Shown: positions 1-7,740 of the stretch, piece after piece
Layout of the letters: each line of letters begins with the position of its first letter
Numbering within the stretch: position 1 is the stretch's first letter
Source of the DNA: Clostridiaceae bacterium
GTDB lineage: Bacteria; Bacillota; Clostridia; Saccharofermentanales; UBA5734
Direction: 5' to 3'
DNA: 18,429 bases
Assembly (NCBI GenBank): GCA_012522285.1
Contig: JAAYKS010000038.1
Location: forward strand, 1 to 18,429
Translations under genes and position numbers: made by a program
Notes under the pieces: generated by a model
The model's database searches: none
What the model was told of the DNA's origin: nothing
What the model saw: the letters and a program-made list of their open reading frames with translations, nothing else

Positions 1-606
1 CACTCGGTCGACACCAGCATGGGTTTCACCCCTCTGGAGGGGGTGGTGATGGGCACCCGTTCCGGAGACATCGATCCCGCGCTGATCGGGCATGTCGCGG
101 AACAGTGCATCCAGGACGAGGGGATGGACCCGGGGGAAGCGTATGCGTCAGTTCTGGAGATCCTGAACATAGAGAGCGGACTCAAGGCGCTGGCCGGCAC
201 CAACATGATGCAGGACATCCGCGCCCGGGCACAACAGGGGGAGAGTGCCGCGATACTTGCCATCGAAATCTATACTTATCGGATCGCCGGCTACATCGGC
301 AGGTACTGGTCCACGCTGCCGGATGCCGACGCGCTGGTCTTTACGGCAGGTGTGGGGGAAAACGAGGGGTATGTGCGCGCCCGGATCCTCCACTGGCTGG
401 GAAACCTTCAGATGGAAGTCGATCCGGAGAAAAACGCCCTGCGCCATGTGGAGACGGTCATCGGATACAGCCGCGTCCGGTCAGATCGCCCGATGCCGGT
501 GTATGTCATCCCGACGGATGAGGAATGTGTGATCGGTTATGACGCGCTGTATCTCGGATACCTGGGCAGAGAGCTCCCGGATACCTATCCGTTCGAAGCT
601 CTCTGA
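1..606 (+). CDS. ackA: Acetate kinase, C-terminal part (5' end outside window)
   Basis: Acetate kinase interconverts acetyl phosphate plus ADP with acetate plus ATP in the cytosol; it is the ATP-yielding step of acetate fermentation, usually paired with phosphotransacetylase. The frame is open from base 1 and gives 201 residues, about half of the usual 400. Visible family signatures are TSMGFTPLEG and MGTRSGDIDP near the start of the fragment, a helix containing LAIEIYTYRI, and LVFTAGVGENEG, the family's GGIGEN-type nucleotide-site loop. The end, with VIPTDEE, also matches the normal C-terminus. The ATG at base 19 lies inside the conserved core and is not the real start. The next gene begins 77 bases downstream. 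Nothing is degenerate in the visible part. Identification is secure; only the N-terminal half cannot be checked. Confidence 0.96.
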   Translation, partial: HSVDTSMGFTPLEGVVMGTRSGDIDPALIGHVAEQCIQDEGMDPGEAYASVLEILNIESGLKALAGTNMMQDIRARAQQGESAAILAIEIYTYRIAGYIGRYWSTLPDADALVFTAGVGENEGYVRARILHWLGNLQMEVDPEKNALRHVETVIGYSRVRSDRPMPVYVIPTDEECVIGYDALYLGYLGRELPDTYPFEAL

Positions 607-634
607 CAGCCCGTGGGAGCGGACGGCGGCTACA

Positions 635-643
635 TGCTATGAT
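635..643 (+). promoter_or_regulatory. Putative extended -10 promoter for the ferritin-like gene
   Basis: TGCTATGAT reads as an extended -10 element (TGn followed by TATGAT). It lies about 40 bases upstream of the ATG at 684. No good -35 is seen 17 bases upstream, which is tolerated by extended -10 promoters. Similar elements occur ahead of two other transcription units in the window. Confidence 0.4.
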
Positions 644-683
644 GGGAATGGACAGTGTGTCCAAGGATCGGGAGGTGACTTGC

Positions 684-1160
684 ATGGATAGATTGGCATT
701 TGCCATTCGGTTGGAAACCGAAGGAGAAGCGTTCTACACACAACAAGCGGAGGAGCACAAAGACAACCCGCTGGGATCCGTTTTCCATTTTCTTGCGGAA
801 GCGGAGAAAAAACACGCGGCATTGCTTCGCGACCGGCTGGAAGGACTTGCGCTGGAGGAACTGCCGGACGAAGAACCGCAGAACCTGTTCGAACGGTTTG
901 GCGAGCGGATGACCGAACCCGGGATGCGGGCGGGTCAGATCGATGTGTATCGGACCGCCGTGGTGATCGAACAGAAAAGCATCGAATTGTACAGTGATAT
1001 GCAGTCGGGTGCCACGACGCCGGATGACAAAAAACTCCTGGCCTACCTGATCAAGCAGGAACAGACCCATCTCGCCTTGTTTGAGAATCTGGAGGCCCTC
1101 CTGCTCCGGTCGCAGGAATGGGTGGAATCCGCGGAGTTTGGGACAAGAGAAGAATACTGA
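684..1160 (+). CDS. Ferritin-like / rubrerythrin-family diiron protein
   Basis: This 158-residue protein is predicted to be a four-helix-bundle diiron protein of the ferritin-like (rubrerythrin, COG1633-type) group, often linked to peroxide or oxygen stress in anaerobes. Likely ligand helices are ETEGEAFY (E11, E15), AEAEKKH (E41, H44), VIEQKSIELY and KQEQTHLALF, giving the paired Glu and ExxH pattern of the family. No C-terminal rubredoxin domain (paired CxxC) is present, so it is not a full rubrerythrin. The ATG at 684 is chosen because GGAGGTGA (671-678) sits just upstream; an in-frame ATG at 639 would place that site inside the gene. It lies between acetate kinase and tex, on the same strand as both, with 72 bases before tex. 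The physiological substrate cannot be read from the sequence. Confidence 0.82.
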   Translation: MDRLAFAIRLETEGEAFYTQQAEEHKDNPLGSVFHFLAEAEKKHAALLRDRLEGLALEELPDEEPQNLFERFGERMTEPGMRAGQIDVYRTAVVIEQKSIELYSDMQSGATTPDDKKLLAYLIKQEQTHLALFENLEALLLRSQEWVESAEFGTREEY

Positions 1161-1232
1161 AGTACGGATCGACCTCGGACCGCCCGCCGCGGGAATCTCG
1201 AGGGGGTTATCCGGTGACGGAACGAGGGAAAG

Positions 1233-3431
1233 ATGGACCTGACAAACCGATTGGCCGGTGCGTTTGAAATGGACGCCGGCCGGATCGCCAACATCATCCA
1301 CCTGCTCGATGATGGCAATACCGTGCCGTTTATCGCGCGTTACCGGAAAGAATCTACCGGATCCTGTGACGATCAGACGCTACACGCCATCGCGGAACGC
1401 CTGGTGTATTGGCGCGGCCTGGAGAAACGGAAAGCAGAAGTGGCCGAAGCCATCGCCAAACAGGGAAAGCTCACGGAGCCCCTCCGGCGTGCGATCGAGG
1501 CGGCGTCGACCTTGGCCGAGGTGGAGGATATATACCTCCCCTTTCGCCCGAAACGCAGAACCCGGGCGTCGATCGCGGAAGAGAAGGGGCTCCGGCCGCT
1601 GGCGGACCGCTTGATAGCGCAACGCGGTGATAAGGTTTTGTTGCGGACACTCGCAGAGCCCTATGTCGACCCCGAAAAGGGAGTCACGGACTGGGAAGAA
1701 GCGGTGGCGGGCGCTCGGGATATCCTGGCGGAAGACATCGCGGTGGACGCCGCGGTGCGGAAACAGCTGCGGGCGCTTTTATGGAGAGAGGGACTCCTGC
1801 GTACGCAACCTGGCAAGAAGGAAATCCCGGTGTATGAAAACTACCGGGATCGTTCCGAGCCGGTGTCCGGTTTACCCGCCCACCGCATCCTGGCCTTCAA
1901 CCGCGGAGAGCGGGAAGAGGCATTGCGCGTCCGGATCGAGGTGGACGACGAAAAGGCAGCCGCACTTCTTTTTGCGCATTTTGTACGTCCGGGTTCGGTT
2001 TCCTCGGTCTGTGTGCGTGAAGCGGCGGAGGATGCGTGGAAGCGCCTGATCCGGCCTTCACTCGAAAGGGAAATCCGGGCGGATCTGACAACGCGCGCTT
2101 CCGAACAGGCCGTGTCGGTGTTTGCGATCAATCTGCGCCCGTTGTTGCTGCAGCCCCCCCTCAAGGGGAAAACCGTGCTCGGCCTCGATCCGGCATATCG
2201 GACCGGATGCAAAGCAGCGGTGGTCGATCCGACCGGAAAACTGCTGGATACGGCAGTCGTGTATCCCACCCCTCCCCAGAACCGGACGGAAGAGGCGAAA
2301 GCGGTCCTCCTCCAGTTGATCCGGAAACACCGGGTCGATGCGATCTCGATCGGAAACGGGACCGCTTCCCGTGAGACCGAACACTTTGTCGCGGACCTGG
2401 TCAAAGAAAACGGCGGGCAGCCCGGATATGCAATTGTCAACGAAGCGGGGGCGTCGGTCTATTCCGCTTCTCCGACCGCGGCGGCGGAGTTTCCGCGTCT
2501 GGACGTGTCCTTGCGCAGTGCGGTCTCCATCGCTAGGAGGCTCCAGGACCCGCTGGCCGAACTGGTCAAAATCGATCCCCGTTCGATCGGGGTCGGACAG
2601 TACCAGCACGACTTGCCGCCCGATCGACTGGGCGGGGCGCTGGAGACGGTGGTCAAAGACTGTGTCAATCAAGTAGGGGCGGACTTGAATACCGCCTCCC
2701 CTGAGTTGTTGCGACACATTTCCGGACTGGGGGCATCGGTGGCTGCCGGCATTGTGGCGTATCGGAACGAGAACGGAGGCTTTGCCAAGCGTTCCCAACT
2801 GAAGGACATCCCCGGATTGGGACCGAAAACATTCGTACAATCGGCCGGATTTTTGCGGATTCCGGGTGCGCGCAACCTTTTGGACAACACTGCGGTGCAT
2901 CCCGAATCCTATCCTGCCGCGGCCAGACTGCTGGCACTGTGCGGACTTACATTGGACGATTTGTCCGGATCCTCCCGCGGGGATGCGATCGAGCAGCTGC
3001 GTCGACTGGACACCGCCCAGGCCGCCGCGGTCTGCGGCATTGGTGAGCCGACCCTCCGAGACATGATGGAGGAGCTTTTGCAGCCCGGACGAGATGTCCG
3101 GGAAGCGCTACCGCCACTGGTCTTGCGTTCGGATGTGATGGCGCTGGAGGATTTGAAACCCGGCATGCGGCTGACCGGTACCGTGCGCAATGTGATCGAT
3201 TTTGGCGCGTTTGTCGATCTGGGTGTTCACGAAGACGGTCTGGTACACATCTCCGAGCTTTGTGACCGGTATATACGGCACCCGTCCGATGTGGTGCAGG
3301 TTGGCGACGTGGTACAGGTCACGGTGCTGGGTGTCGACGCGGTCCGCAAACGGATTTCACTGACCATGAGAACGGATCGATCCGGAGGTGGGACCGATCC
3401 GGACGGGAACGGAAAGGGTCGGCGGGGATGA
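1233..3431 (+). CDS. tex: Tex-family S1 RNA-binding protein (transcription accessory protein)
   Basis: Tex is a conserved cytosolic nucleic-acid-binding protein thought to act in transcription; its exact role is unsettled. The 732-residue length fits the family (about 720-780). In order: an N-terminal helical Tex region with the hallmark DDGNTVPFIARYRKE (about residues 26-40) and VEDIYLPFRPKRRT; a YqgF/RNase H-like domain from about residue 310 with LGLDPAYRTG (D319); helix-hairpin-helix segments at about 485-545 with ISGLGASVAAGIV and IPGLGPKTF; and a C-terminal S1 domain at about 641-713 with VIDFGAFVDLGVHEDGLVH. The ATG follows a GAGGGAAAG ribosome site. The stop codon overlaps the ATG of the next gene (ATGA), so the two are probably translationally coupled. 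Assignment is very secure. Confidence 0.96.
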   Translation: MDLTNRLAGAFEMDAGRIANIIHLLDDGNTVPFIARYRKESTGSCDDQTLHAIAERLVYWRGLEKRKAEVAEAIAKQGKLTEPLRRAIEAASTLAEVEDIYLPFRPKRRTRASIAEEKGLRPLADRLIAQRGDKVLLRTLAEPYVDPEKGVTDWEEAVAGARDILAEDIAVDAAVRKQLRALLWREGLLRTQPGKKEIPVYENYRDRSEPVSGLPAHRILAFNRGEREEALRVRIEVDDEKAAALLFAHFVRPGSVSSVCVREAAEDAWKRLIRPSLEREIRADLTTRASEQAVSVFAINLRPLLLQPPLKGKTVLGLDPAYRTGCKAAVVDPTGKLLDTAVVYPTPPQNRTEEAKAVLLQLIRKHRVDAISIGNGTASRETEHFVADLVKENGGQPGYAIVNEAGASVYSASPTAAAEFPRLDVSLRSAVSIARRLQDPLAELVKIDPRSIGVGQYQHDLPPDRLGGALETVVKDCVNQVGADLNTASPELLRHISGLGASVAAGIVAYRNENGGFAKRSQLKDIPGLGPKTFVQSAGFLRIPGARNLLDNTAVHPESYPAAARLLALCGLTLDDLSGSSRGDAIEQLRRLDTAQAAAVCGIGEPTLRDMMEELLQPGRDVREALPPLVLRSDVMALEDLKPGMRLTGTVRNVIDFGAFVDLGVHEDGLVHISELCDRYIRHPSDVVQVGDVVQVTVLGVDAVRKRISLTMRTDRSGGGTDPDGNGKGRRG

Positions 3432-4051
3432 TACGGACGCTGCTGCGTGTGCTACGGGACAAGTGGCTTCTTTGGGTGGCGGTCGTGATCGCTGTTCTGG
3501 TGGCCTATTTCATCTTTCACAACCCCTACACCGGCCCCGCCGAGCTTCCCCCGCCCGTACAGAAAAACCATGCGGCTCCGGAGGTCATCCTGTATGAAGG
3601 CAGGGAGGGGACGGTTCACATCCGGCTGCTGGCGGATTACAAAGTCACCGCCGCCGTCAAAGGGAAGCAAACTTATTCAGCCGACACGGCTTCACAGGTT
3701 TCGCCGATGGATTTGGTACTGGCATGGGGAATCATGAACCAGCCGGACGTGGAAACGCACATTTCCTATTCACAGTCCGGTCGCTGGTATCAGATCCGCT
3801 ACGGCCCGGACATCCCCGTCAACGCTTCCTATATCACAGAGAATACCGCCAATGTGCATCTGATTCCGGCAAGCGATCAGATTGCCTCCCGGATGGCGGA
3901 CATCCGTGTCAACGACTGGGTGACACTGGAAGGGCAGCTCGCGCAGGTTGTGTTTCAGGAAGGGACCTGGACCTCCAGTCTGACGCGGAGCGATGCGGGA
4001 GACGGAGCCTGTGAGATCCTGTATGTGACACGGATACGCTCCGGCGATTGA
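3428..4051 (+). CDS. Conserved one-pass membrane protein of unknown function
   Basis: The 207-residue protein starts with a short basic stretch and one hydrophobic segment (about residues 12-31, WLLWVAVVIAVLVAYFIF), followed by a soluble domain expected outside the membrane. No lipobox is seen, so it is probably an uncleaved anchor. The soluble part contains SPMDLVLAWGIMNQPDVETH, then SQSGRWYQIRY, then NTANVHLIPAS and VNDWVTLEGQLAQV. From memory this order resembles a conserved hypothetical family found in several bacterial phyla in which an aromatic 'S.s.RwY.wry' segment precedes an 'aNmHliPa' segment; no biochemical role is known to me. Its ATG overlaps the Tex stop (ATGA). A promoter for the next gene follows the stop codon. 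The function is not guessed. Confidence 0.75.
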   Translation: MIRTLLRVLRDKWLLWVAVVIAVLVAYFIFHNPYTGPAELPPPVQKNHAAPEVILYEGREGTVHIRLLADYKVTAAVKGKQTYSADTASQVSPMDLVLAWGIMNQPDVETHISYSQSGRWYQIRYGPDIPVNASYITENTANVHLIPASDQIASRMADIRVNDWVTLEGQLAQVVFQEGTWTSSLTRSDAGDGACEILYVTRIRSGD

Positions 4052-4076
4052 TTCACACCACAAATGGTTCAGCGTA

Positions 4077-4105
4077 TGTACAAAACGGATTGTCAATCGT
4101 ATAAT
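4077..4105 (+). promoter_or_regulatory. Promoter upstream of the split-barrel flavoprotein gene
   Basis: A perfect TATAAT (4100-4105) lies 17 bases downstream of TGTACA (4077-4082), which matches TTGACA at four of six positions. Transcription would begin near 4112, about 55 bases before the ATG at 4168. This separates the gene from the tex unit. Confidence 0.6.
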
Positions 4106-4167
4106 CATCCTACACAGGATACATTCCATTCAGGCTTGTACCAGCGCATGTGAAGGAGGCAAAGATC

Positions 4168-4575
4168 ATGCAGCAAATTCTTGATTTTCTGAAAAAGAAC
4201 CCCGTCGGTTATTTTGCGACCGTCGAAGGCAATCAACCCCGTGTGCGTCCGTTTGGGTTCGGACTGTACGAAGACGGCGCGTTCTGGTTTTGCACCAATA
4301 ACACGAAAAGCGTCTACGCGCAACTGAAAGAGACTCCCTATGCGGAGATCTGTTTTTCCTCCGAGGGGTATGCCCAGAACTTGCGGATCAGCGGGCAAGT
4401 TCGATTCAGTGGCGATCGTGAGGACAAAGCGAAAGTCATGGAGGCGATGGCCGGTGTCAAGATGCTGTATCAGACGCCGGACAATCCGGTTTTTGAAGTG
4501 TTTTGCCTGGAAAAGGGACGCGTGGTCCTGGAAGATTTCCCTCCCAAGGGCGAACCGCATACGGTCGATTTTTAG
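4168..4575 (+). CDS. Pyridoxamine 5'-phosphate oxidase-family (FMN-binding split barrel) protein
   Basis: The 135-residue protein matches the small single-domain split-barrel flavoproteins common in Clostridia. Typical features are the N-terminal helix QQILDFLKKNPVGYFATV, then the QPRVRPFGF strand, WFCTNNTKSVYAQLKETPYA (the family's 'ttn.k..y.ql..np...' flavin-side motif), ISGQVRFSGDREDKAKVM, and a final strand ending in VLEDF. Such proteins bind FMN (sometimes haem or F420) as dimers; the substrate is usually unknown, and this is unlikely to be true PdxH, which is longer. The ATG at 4168 is chosen because AAGGAGG (4153-4159) is correctly spaced; an in-frame GTG at 4150 would precede the ribosome site. 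It appears to be monocistronic, with its own promoter and terminator. Confidence 0.85.
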   Translation: MQQILDFLKKNPVGYFATVEGNQPRVRPFGFGLYEDGAFWFCTNNTKSVYAQLKETPYAEICFSSEGYAQNLRISGQVRFSGDREDKAKVMEAMAGVKMLYQTPDNPVFEVFCLEKGRVVLEDFPPKGEPHTVDF

Positions 4576-4598
4576 TCGGCGTCAACAAAAGAAAATGA

Positions 4599-4640
4599 GA
4601 CATCCCGGGCGGCTTTGAGCTGCGCGGGATGTCTTTTTTT
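4599..4640 (+). terminator. Rho-independent terminator
   Basis: GACATCCCG (4599-4607) pairs perfectly with CGGGATGTC (4625-4633), and the inner bases GCGGC and GCTGC extend the stem with one G-U pair. Seven T residues follow (4634-4640). It lies 24 bases after the split-barrel gene stop and should end that transcript. Confidence 0.9.
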
Positions 4641-4675
4641 GGGTTGTGAATGGGAGAGGTTGGGGGAGAGCCGGA

Positions 4676-4705
4676 TTGTCAGTCCGGCGTCCGGACTGGT
4701 ATCAT
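4676..4705 (+). promoter_or_regulatory. Promoter for the arginase-like gene cluster
   Basis: TTGTCA (4676-4681) and TATCAT (4700-4705) are separated by 18 bases. The -10 is extended (TGG at 4697-4699). It lies directly after the terminator and about 38 bases before the ATG at 4743, so it probably starts the arginase-like, deacetylase-like and yjbQ unit. Confidence 0.55.
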
Positions 4706-4742
4706 TTCATGAGAATATATGGATCTAAACAGGAGCAGCGTC

Positions 4743-5627
4743 ATGACAGACGGACATCTCAATCTGATCTTCCCGCAATGGCAGGGCTCGTGGCCGGACG
4801 ATCGCACCCTTCCCGGAGCCCTGGACATCCGAACCCGGTATTTTAAGGACCGGCCGCATCGCCTCGTTCCCGTCGAGGCGGAACCGACCGGTATCATCGA
4901 GAACGACATCGCGGAATATCGCGTGATCCTGCGACAATTGGAGGCCGCCCGCCGGACCATTGCGGAGGAGAAGCCCGAGACGATGTTTTCGATCGGGGGC
5001 GGCTGTGACGCGGACATTCCTTCGATCGCCTACTTCGACCGCAAATTCGACGGGGACATGGCGCTATTGTGGATCGATGCGCATGCCGATCTCAACATCC
5101 CGGCCACGTCTCCCACCAAACGCTTCTATGGGATGCCGCTCAGAACCCTGCTCGGAGACGGAGATGCCGCCATCCTGGACCTGCTCGGCACGACGCTGGA
5201 CCCCGCCCGTGTCGTACAGTTGGGCGTGCGGGAACCGGATCCTCCGGAGCAAGAGTACATCGCGGCGTCCGGGCTGTGCGAATTGAGTGTGGACGTGGCG
5301 GAAAAGGATCCGGACGCGGTGATCCGCGCGATTCGCAATACCAGGTGCCGGTATCTGTATGTACATGTGGATCTCGACGTGCTGGATCCGGAACTGTTTG
5401 CGCACATTCCGCTCCCCTCGGCCGGAGGGCTCCGTCCGGACACGCTGGTCCGTCTGCTGCGGCTTTTGCAACAGACGTTTCCGATGCCTGGTCTGGGACT
5501 TTATGAATACATGCCCGTCGCCGATAAGCGGGTTCCTTTGCTGGAAGAGATTATGCGGATCGGTTGGGCTTTGCCGGAGTGGTGGGCGCGCCTGCATACC
5601 GGCCGGAAAAATGCAGGAGGAAGATAA
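4743..5627 (+). CDS. Arginase/agmatinase-superfamily hydrolase with variant metal site
   Basis: The 294-residue protein has the ureohydrolase fold signatures: LLWIDAHADLN (D112, H114, D116) and YVHVDLDVLDP (D210, D212), which in arginases and agmatinases bind the two Mn ions that activate water for guanidine C-N hydrolysis. The first metal ligand, normally His in a GGDH motif, is Cys here (SIGGGCDAD, C88). Similar GGxC variants are known among uncharacterised arginase-family proteins, so substrate and even activity are uncertain. The segment TSPTKRFYGMPLRTLLG matches the family loop that holds the substrate-side residues. The start at 4743 is chosen for AGGAG at 4731-4735; the in-frame ATG at 4719 lacks a ribosome site. 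One base separates its stop from the next ATG, so the two genes are co-translated. Confidence 0.85.
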   Translation: MTDGHLNLIFPQWQGSWPDDRTLPGALDIRTRYFKDRPHRLVPVEAEPTGIIENDIAEYRVILRQLEAARRTIAEEKPETMFSIGGGCDADIPSIAYFDRKFDGDMALLWIDAHADLNIPATSPTKRFYGMPLRTLLGDGDAAILDLLGTTLDPARVVQLGVREPDPPEQEYIAASGLCELSVDVAEKDPDAVIRAIRNTRCRYLYVHVDLDVLDPELFAHIPLPSAGGLRPDTLVRLLRLLQQTFPMPGLGLYEYMPVADKRVPLLEEIMRIGWALPEWWARLHTGRKNAGGR

Positions 5628-5628
5628 C

Positions 5629-6423
5629 ATGGCGATACGGTTCCGGTATTATCCGGGGGCCAGGACGAAGGCACTGACAATGAGTTACGATGACGGGCGC
5701 GAGTACGACCGCCGGTTGGTGGCGTTGTTCGATCGCTACGGCATCCGCGGGACGTTCCACCTCAACAGCGGATTTTTCGACCGGCCCGGATATGTGACGG
5801 CGGCAGAGGTGCCGACCCTCTACCGGAATCACGAGATTTCCTGCCACACAGAAGACCATCCCTTTTTGGAAAACATGCCGGAGACCGAAGCGCTCCGTGA
5901 GATTCTATCCGACCGGAGCGCGCTGGAAACAAGGGCCGGGTACCCCGTGCGCGGCATGTCCTATCCGTTTGGAACCTATGACGACCGCGTGATCCGGGTG
6001 ATGCGCGCTGCCGGCATGGAGTATGCCCGCACGGTCCGCGCGACCCACGCGTTCCGCCTGCCGGACGACTGGATGGCCTGGCATCCGACCTGTCATCACG
6101 CGGACGGCCTTGACGAACTACTCGATCAATTCACCAACCCGCGGCACGGAAACATGACCCTGTTCTACGTGTGGGGGCACAGCTATGAATTCAACGACCG
6201 GGACAACTGGGATCTCATCGAAGGGTTCTGTGCCAAGGTGGCCGCACTGGAGGACACCTGGCTGGCGACCAACATCGAGATCGTCGATTATGTGAACGCG
6301 CTGCGGGGACTCCGGGTCTCCGCGGACGGCAGGGTGGTTATGAACCCCTCCTGTCTGGACGTCTGGATCGAGGCGGACGGCGTGCCGGTCCGTGTCGCAT
6401 CGGGTGAAACGCTGCGGTTGTAA
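5629..6423 (+). CDS. Polysaccharide deacetylase-family (NodB homology, CE4-like) protein
   Basis: The 264-residue protein carries the CE4 motifs: SYDDG (D21, D22) for catalytic base and metal, CHTEDHP with the HxxxH metal pair (H73, H77), MSYPFGTYDD (about 110-119) in place of the usual RxPxG loop, and WGHSYEF (H184) as the last motif. CE4 enzymes remove N- or O-acetyl groups from glycans such as peptidoglycan or chitin-type sugars. No signal peptide or membrane segment is present, so it is probably cytosolic and may act on a small acylated substrate. A short beta-rich tail (about 233-264, with NPSCLDVWIEADGVPV) follows the barrel. The ATG at 5629 has AGGAGG at 5615-5620, inside the preceding gene; the long in-frame extension to 5359 is out-of-frame arginase sequence. 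The exact substrate is unknown. Confidence 0.85.
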   Translation: MAIRFRYYPGARTKALTMSYDDGREYDRRLVALFDRYGIRGTFHLNSGFFDRPGYVTAAEVPTLYRNHEISCHTEDHPFLENMPETEALREILSDRSALETRAGYPVRGMSYPFGTYDDRVIRVMRAAGMEYARTVRATHAFRLPDDWMAWHPTCHHADGLDELLDQFTNPRHGNMTLFYVWGHSYEFNDRDNWDLIEGFCAKVAALEDTWLATNIEIVDYVNALRGLRVSADGRVVMNPSCLDVWIEADGVPVRVASGETLRL

Positions 6424-6448
6424 CACAGGGACAAGGGGAGAAAGAGAC

Positions 6449-6847
6449 ATGCTCACACAGGTTCGGATCACGACTCGCAAGAAAAATGACTGGATCCTGG
6501 TCACGGACGAGGTGCGGGAGGCCGTGCGCGCGAGCGGAATCGCGGAGGGGCTGTGCGTCGTCTTTTGTCCGCATACCACGGCCGGGGTTGCGGTCAACGA
6601 AAACGCGGATCCCGACGTAGTCCGGGACCTGACCGCGGCGATGGACCGCGCATTTCCGGACCATCCCGGATTTCACCACGCGGAAGGCAACTCGGCCGCC
6701 CACGCGAAGGCATTGGCGACCGGGAGCAGCGTCACGCTGCCCGTCGCCGGCGGACAACCGGTGCTCGGCACCTGGCAGGGCGTCTGGTTTTGTGAATTCG
6801 ACGGACCCCGGCAGCGCACGCTGCACATCAAGGTGATCCGCGGGTGA
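6449..6847 (+). CDS. YjbQ-family protein (UPF0047, secondary thiamine-phosphate synthase-like)
   Basis: The 132-residue protein has the whole YjbQ signature: FCPHTTAGVAVNENADPDV (about residues 39-57), GNSAAHAKALATGSSVTLPV, and GTWQGVWFCEFDGPRQR near the C-terminus. Family members are compact trimers with a His-lined pocket; some show weak thiamine-phosphate synthase activity in vitro, but the cellular role is unclear. The ATG has GGGGAG (6435-6440) eight bases upstream and lies 25 bases after the deacetylase-like gene, so it is likely the last gene of that unit. No thiamine genes are nearby, so a thiamine role is not supported by context. Confidence 0.93.
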   Translation: MLTQVRITTRKKNDWILVTDEVREAVRASGIAEGLCVVFCPHTTAGVAVNENADPDVVRDLTAAMDRAFPDHPGFHHAEGNSAAHAKALATGSSVTLPVAGGQPVLGTWQGVWFCEFDGPRQRTLHIKVIRG

Positions 6848-6916
6848 CAGCGCCCGTGCCGGAACGTTTGGTTTATACTGAAGACCCGCGGCGGGCGGGG
6901 GTATGGGAGCATTCTG

Positions 6917-6933
6917 TTGATTCATTTTGATTC
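6917..6933 (+). repeat. Tandem direct repeat TTGATTC upstream of the aldolase gene
   Basis: TTGATTC occurs at 6917-6923 and again at 6927-6933, a 10-base period that places both copies on the same face of the helix. They lie 37-53 bases before the ATG at 6970, where a regulator or polymerase could bind. A clear -35/-10 pair was not found in this gap; TATACT at 6874 is an isolated candidate. Confidence 0.35.
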
Positions 6934-6969
6934 CGGTATAGGACATAAAAAACATTGAGGAGGAACACC

Positions 6970-7740
6970 ATGTTAGGAGCTGCCAATCCAGTGAAGCAAA
7001 AACTTGCCAGGGGGGAGGCTGTCATCGGCACGTTTATCAAATCCGTCGATCCCGCGATGACCGAAATCGTATGCCAGTCGGGATTCGACTTTGTGATTCT
7101 GGACAACGAACATACCGCGATGAACAAAGAGACGCTCGTCCAACTGGTGAGAATGGCCGAAATCCATGGCGTCCCCGCCATCGTGCGCGTCCGGGACGAC
7201 GATACCCCGCAGATTCTGCAGGCGCTGGATACCGGTGCCTATGGGGTGCAGGTCCCCAACCTGCGCACGGCTTCCGATGCGCGCAAGGCGGTGGATGCGA
7301 TGTATTACGGTCCTCGCGGCAAGCGGGGTTTTGCGAACACGCAGCGTGCGGCAGGATACGGCATGCTGGAGGTGGGCGAGTATCTGCGCAGGGTCGATGA
7401 AAACCTGCTGTTTGTCGGCTACTGTGAGACAAAGGAAGCAGTCGAGAACCTGGATGAAATTCTGGAGGTCGACGGACTGGACATCGTGTTTATGGGCCCG
7501 AGCGACCTTTCGCAGGCTTTTGGTGTGATCGGACAGGTCAACCACCCGCTGGTACAGGACACGATGGATCGAGTCATCGCAAAAACGCAGCGTGCGGGTC
7601 GTGTCGCGGGTACGGTCGCTTCCGACGGAAACGCGGCCAAAGCGCTGATCGCGCGCGGCGTCCGTTTCATCGTCATGAGTTCCGACCACGGGATGATGGC
7701 GGCGAGCGCGCGCAACATGCTGGCGCAGTTCCGCTCGTGA
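6970..7740 (+). CDS. HpcH/HpaI-family class II aldolase
   Basis: This 256-residue protein belongs to the metal-dependent pyruvate aldolases (HpaI, RhmA, GarL), which reversibly cleave 2-keto-3-deoxy or 4-hydroxy-2-oxo acids to pyruvate and an aldehyde in the cytosol. Expected residues are present: VILDNEH (H48, catalytic), IVRVR (R73, binds the keto acid), YCETKEA (E153) and FMGPSDLS (D179); the 26-residue gap between E153 and D179 equals that of the HpaI metal ligands. GFANTQRAAGYG matches the conserved substrate loop. The specific substrate cannot be read. The ATG at 6970 follows GAGGAGG (6957-6963). Its TGA overlaps the GTG start of sbcD. It may be the first gene of the downstream unit, since the preceding gap of 122 bases holds possible control sites. 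Confidence 0.92.
   Translation: MLGAANPVKQKLARGEAVIGTFIKSVDPAMTEIVCQSGFDFVILDNEHTAMNKETLVQLVRMAEIHGVPAIVRVRDDDTPQILQALDTGAYGVQVPNLRTASDARKAVDAMYYGPRGKRGFANTQRAAGYGMLEVGEYLRRVDENLLFVGYCETKEAVENLDEILEVDGLDIVFMGPSDLSQAFGVIGQVNHPLVQDTMDRVIAKTQRAGRVAGTVASDGNAAKALIARGVRFIVMSSDHGMMAASARNMLAQFRS

Noticed and set aside
1161..1232. Possible hairpin between the ferritin-like gene and tex (CCTCG with CGAGG, inner CCCGC with GCGGG)
   Set aside because: The stems are short, the inner loop is a single base, and no T run follows, so it is not a convincing terminator.
2058..2900. Minus-strand open frame of 280 codons inside tex
   Set aside because: It lies antisense to conserved YqgF and helix-hairpin-helix domains of Tex and shows no family features.
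4051..4060. ATTCACACCA, also present at 17632-17641
   Set aside because: Shared 10-base words are expected many times by chance in a window of this size, so it is not evidence of a common operator.
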